Assembly: GCF_001465875.1 (NCBI RefSeq) | Contig: NZ_LN901322.1 | Span: 186,001 to 250,000 of the forward strand | Direction of reading: 5' to 3' | DNA from: Legionella saoudiensis | GTDB taxonomy: Bacteria; Pseudomonadota; Gammaproteobacteria; Legionellales; Legionellaceae | Length of the DNA stretch: 64,000 nt | Part shown: positions 62,701 to 64,000 of the stretch, piece by piece | How positions within the stretch are numbered: the first letter of the stretch is position 1 | Layout: every line of letters starts with the position of its first letter | Made by a program: the position numbers and the translations under genes | Notes under the pieces: model-generated | Told to the model about the DNA's origin: nothing | Database searches by the model: none | Seen by the model: only the letters and a program-made list of their open reading frames with translations

Positions 62701-64000
62701 AAGGCCAATTACCAAGAGCAAAATACGGTACAACCTATTGAGCTGTCTGCACAAAAATTATTGTCTTTACCTGAAACCTTAACGCAGGGGCAAAAAGATG
62801 CCATCACGTTGGTGGTGAGTACCTCCGACCGCTTTGTATCCATTCAAGGACTTGCTGGTGTGGGCAAGACCACGATGATGCGGCATGTGAAAGACATTGC
62901 GCAAAGCAATCAGTTTCAAGTCCTTGGACTTGCGCCGACGCATAAGGCCGTAGAAGAGCTTAATGTAAATGGCATCAAGGCGCAGACTGTGGATAGTTTT
63001 TTACGCAATGACGGTGGGTTGGGTACCAATCATTTAGTCATTGTGGATGAGAGCTCCATGATTGATAATGAGAAGTACCATGCTTTACAGCAAAAATGCA
63101 TTGACACCCAATCACGAATGGTGTTTACAGGGGATATTACGCAGTTGCAATCGCTGGCTTCAGGGATTCCTCATGAGCTCACCATTAAAAGCCAATCGCA
63201 AAAAACAGCGTTTATGACGGAAATTGTGCGCCAAAATCCGAATCCTGAATTAAAAAAAGCAGCAGAGTTTGCATCACGTAGAGAAATTGGTAAGGCTCTT
63301 GAGCTCATAAAAAACATCGATTCTGAAGAGTATGTACAGCGAAAAACACCTGTACAGGGGTTGAATAATTCATCACTGGTTGAAATTAATTGTATTAATG
63401 AGAAAGGAAAGAAGGACTATAAATCCATTTATCGTGCAATCGCTGAAGACTTTCTCAGCCGGACCCATGAGTGTCAAAAAAATTCGCTAATAGTTGCCCA
63501 TGCTCATGAGGATAGAACACCCATTGAAGTGTTAATACGTGAAGGATTGCACAAACAACATCAACTACACGGTCAAGATGTGCCTTGTAAACGGTTATTT
63601 CCAATCAGTATGGATCAATCCGATCAGGTGCGAGCCCAGTCTTTTGAACCTGGAGATGTCATTCGGTTTGGTAAAAATTATTCGGTGGCTAAAAAAGACG
63701 AATATTTCACGATTAAATCCATTGATAGGGAAACAAATAAATTGTTTTGTGTTGATGAGTCACAGGTTCCATTTACAATCAGTGCTTCCATTTTACCTAA
63801 AACAATGCCTTCATTCTATAAATCGCATGAGCGGCCTTTGGCTTCTGGGGATCGGCTTCGATTAAAACGTAATGATAATGCTCGCAGCATTATTGCCAAT
63901 GAAGAGTATGTGGTCACACAGGTTTTTGGCGAAACGGTCGCTTTAAGCAATAGTAAAAATCAGGTAACGCTTAATTTAAAAAAACAATCGGATCAACATT
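59785..64000 (+). CDS. traI: TraI relaxase/helicase, truncated by the window edge
   Basis: The open frame from ATG 59785 (GGAGG upstream; ATG 59782 also possible) runs to the window end, at least 1405 aa. The N-terminal relaxase has Tyr pairs near residues 16-25 (HYYTTQNNYY). The metal-binding HUH-type motif is RELDPDLHTHLP near residues 155-166. A degenerate middle segment follows. The SF1 helicase has Walker A GLAGVGKTT near residue 1023 and VIVDESSM. TraI nicks oriT, stays covalently bound to the strand and unwinds it for transfer. oriT itself is not in view. Confidence 0.93.
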   Translation, partial: MLTLNKISAAKDAVHYYTTQNNYYLSDRDSLNSLSRWIGNGAQKLQLSGQIEPSQFLQLLDGQLPSGQLLGIIDKGERQHRPGTDVTLSAPKSVSILALVGQDERLLQAHQEAVTITFGRIEQLAAEARITFNGETTFEKTRNLVAAMFVHTTSRELDPDLHTHLPILNMTERSDGLWRSLSSRAKNDKEHLDHGFRELIYSNQHYLGLVYMSSLAKKVKDLGYDIRIKDRYGNFEVVGISDEAITATSKRRVQILDDMKERGTSSAKAAEKSNLSTRNPKMEIDSQVLHQQWVEEIKELGIDLRGVIQESKLNIGRGAVKSTQITPLSPDAQKAVNDALAHLSEYSTQIQHGALVRQAMTFSASLVEHEDIEREIESLLSVETLQGNPLEYYTTASLLAREKDFIAKTTNELKASFSISVPNHGLTSSVFKNNERIQIIDVAGFRCEKELIQDMVHLAEANQLNSYVLHPGSLKTQQLRADIKHLDTGFISRIKNLFKDDIVHTVSGFQYHYGKHIKASPFTKKKQDLVIVHDAQKLSFDDLSALSDMTQASQSKLILLNNSAGTLGFSAGNPIKVLKEQGIHSYQSLTTPIKGELKLSVGKQINESMSAAWLQLTPEQQQKSALVALNSKQKEAITRQIREGLVQQGQLSRQMKKVAVLATVSLTQMEKGYAHSYKTGDNITFYNEGRIPKHYKVCEVNSNGLQLENAQGKTSLFAYDTKEDYRVSREKILEVAVGERLINEQSLYHQRVKYAPKSSFVVSKITEEGIYVRHESDTIFLTNKVLSEHHFNYDYCKKPHEIKPETTQVLVAAKPYQLNRNLIGEIGENAQQVLLFTDDEPKAQRFLEREQLKWTAYEVQQKKPDLVYRDIAYANKALAREINSLIHLLELKSEDKEGIAATALTYALAKCTERNAAFKHSDLMTHALMHALGEADFEDIAPLLKARMADSLVYLDTYWTTKEALHIEEAILKANYQEQNTVQPIELSAQKLLSLPETLTQGQKDAITLVVSTSDRFVSIQGLAGVGKTTMMRHVKDIAQSNQFQVLGLAPTHKAVEELNVNGIKAQTVDSFLRNDGGLGTNHLVIVDESSMIDNEKYHALQQKCIDTQSRMVFTGDITQLQSLASGIPHELTIKSQSQKTAFMTEIVRQNPNPELKKAAEFASRREIGKALELIKNIDSEEYVQRKTPVQGLNNSSLVEINCINEKGKKDYKSIYRAIAEDFLSRTHECQKNSLIVAHAHEDRTPIEVLIREGLHKQHQLHGQDVPCKRLFPISMDQSDQVRAQSFEPGDVIRFGKNYSVAKKDEYFTIKSIDRETNKLFCVDESQVPFTISASILPKTMPSFYKSHERPLASGDRLRLKRNDNARSIIANEEYVVTQVFGETVALSNSKNQVTLNLKKQSDQH

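Overview
The window looks like part of a conjugative plasmid, or a plasmid-like integrated element, from an AT-rich gammaproteobacterium. A Legionella or close relative is my best guess. This rests on the F-type transfer region, the low-GC codon usage, the iteron/Rep_3/ParAB replicon and the style of the cargo genes; no chromosomal marker in the window settles the species.

Region 1 (1-24 kb) is dense cargo, mostly small enzymes that modify small molecules. It starts with a truncated P-loop gene and an enterochelin-esterase-like gene split cleanly by an IS4-family element. The element has 10-bp target duplications, and its removal restores one in-frame ORF. The region holds about ten GNAT acetyltransferase domains, four APH-fold kinases, three further P-loop kinase-like proteins, cupins, an S66 carboxypeptidase, an SDR and a methyltransferase. 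Many are fused: GNAT-APH, GNAT-GNAT, GNAT-cupin, GNAT-methyltransferase, kinase-GNAT, Dam-like methylase-monooxygenase, shikimate-kinase-like-LuxR. The most striking is MerR-QueF, which sits behind a textbook 19-bp-spacer MerR promoter. Three tRNA-editing-type genes (AlaX, YbaK, DUF2000) lie divergent from an XRE-cupin regulator, with strong palindromes between them. The region closes with recX and a short tyrosine recombinase.

Region 2 (25-32 kb) is the replication and partition module. It contains a DUF4062/GHKL protein, an orphan ParB with DnaA-box-like sites, six direct iterons spaced about two helical turns apart, ParA with a likely operator, ParB, two perfect tandem 18-bp palindromes and a Rep_3 initiator. 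Two more iterons follow in inverted orientation downstream of rep.

Region 3 (31.7-41.5 kb) is AT-rich cargo: a LOG-family hydrolase, a POT-type transporter, two small HTH proteins, and a probable sulfur-incorporating biosynthetic operon. The operon encodes an unrecognised 420-aa protein, an ATP-grasp ligase, a MoaD/ThiS-like sulfur carrier ending in GG, an E1-like enzyme with a C-terminal rhodanese, YcaO and TfuA. The logic suggests protein-thiocarboxylate-fed thioamide formation on an unknown substrate. This is the best candidate for an undescribed system.

Region 4 (41.5-64 kb) is a nearly complete F-type mating-pair-formation and DNA-transfer operon in the order traA-L-E-K-B-V-C-trbI-traW-U-trbC-traN-F-trbB-traH-G-D-I. 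The genes overlap or abut, and the relaxase/helicase TraI runs off the right edge.
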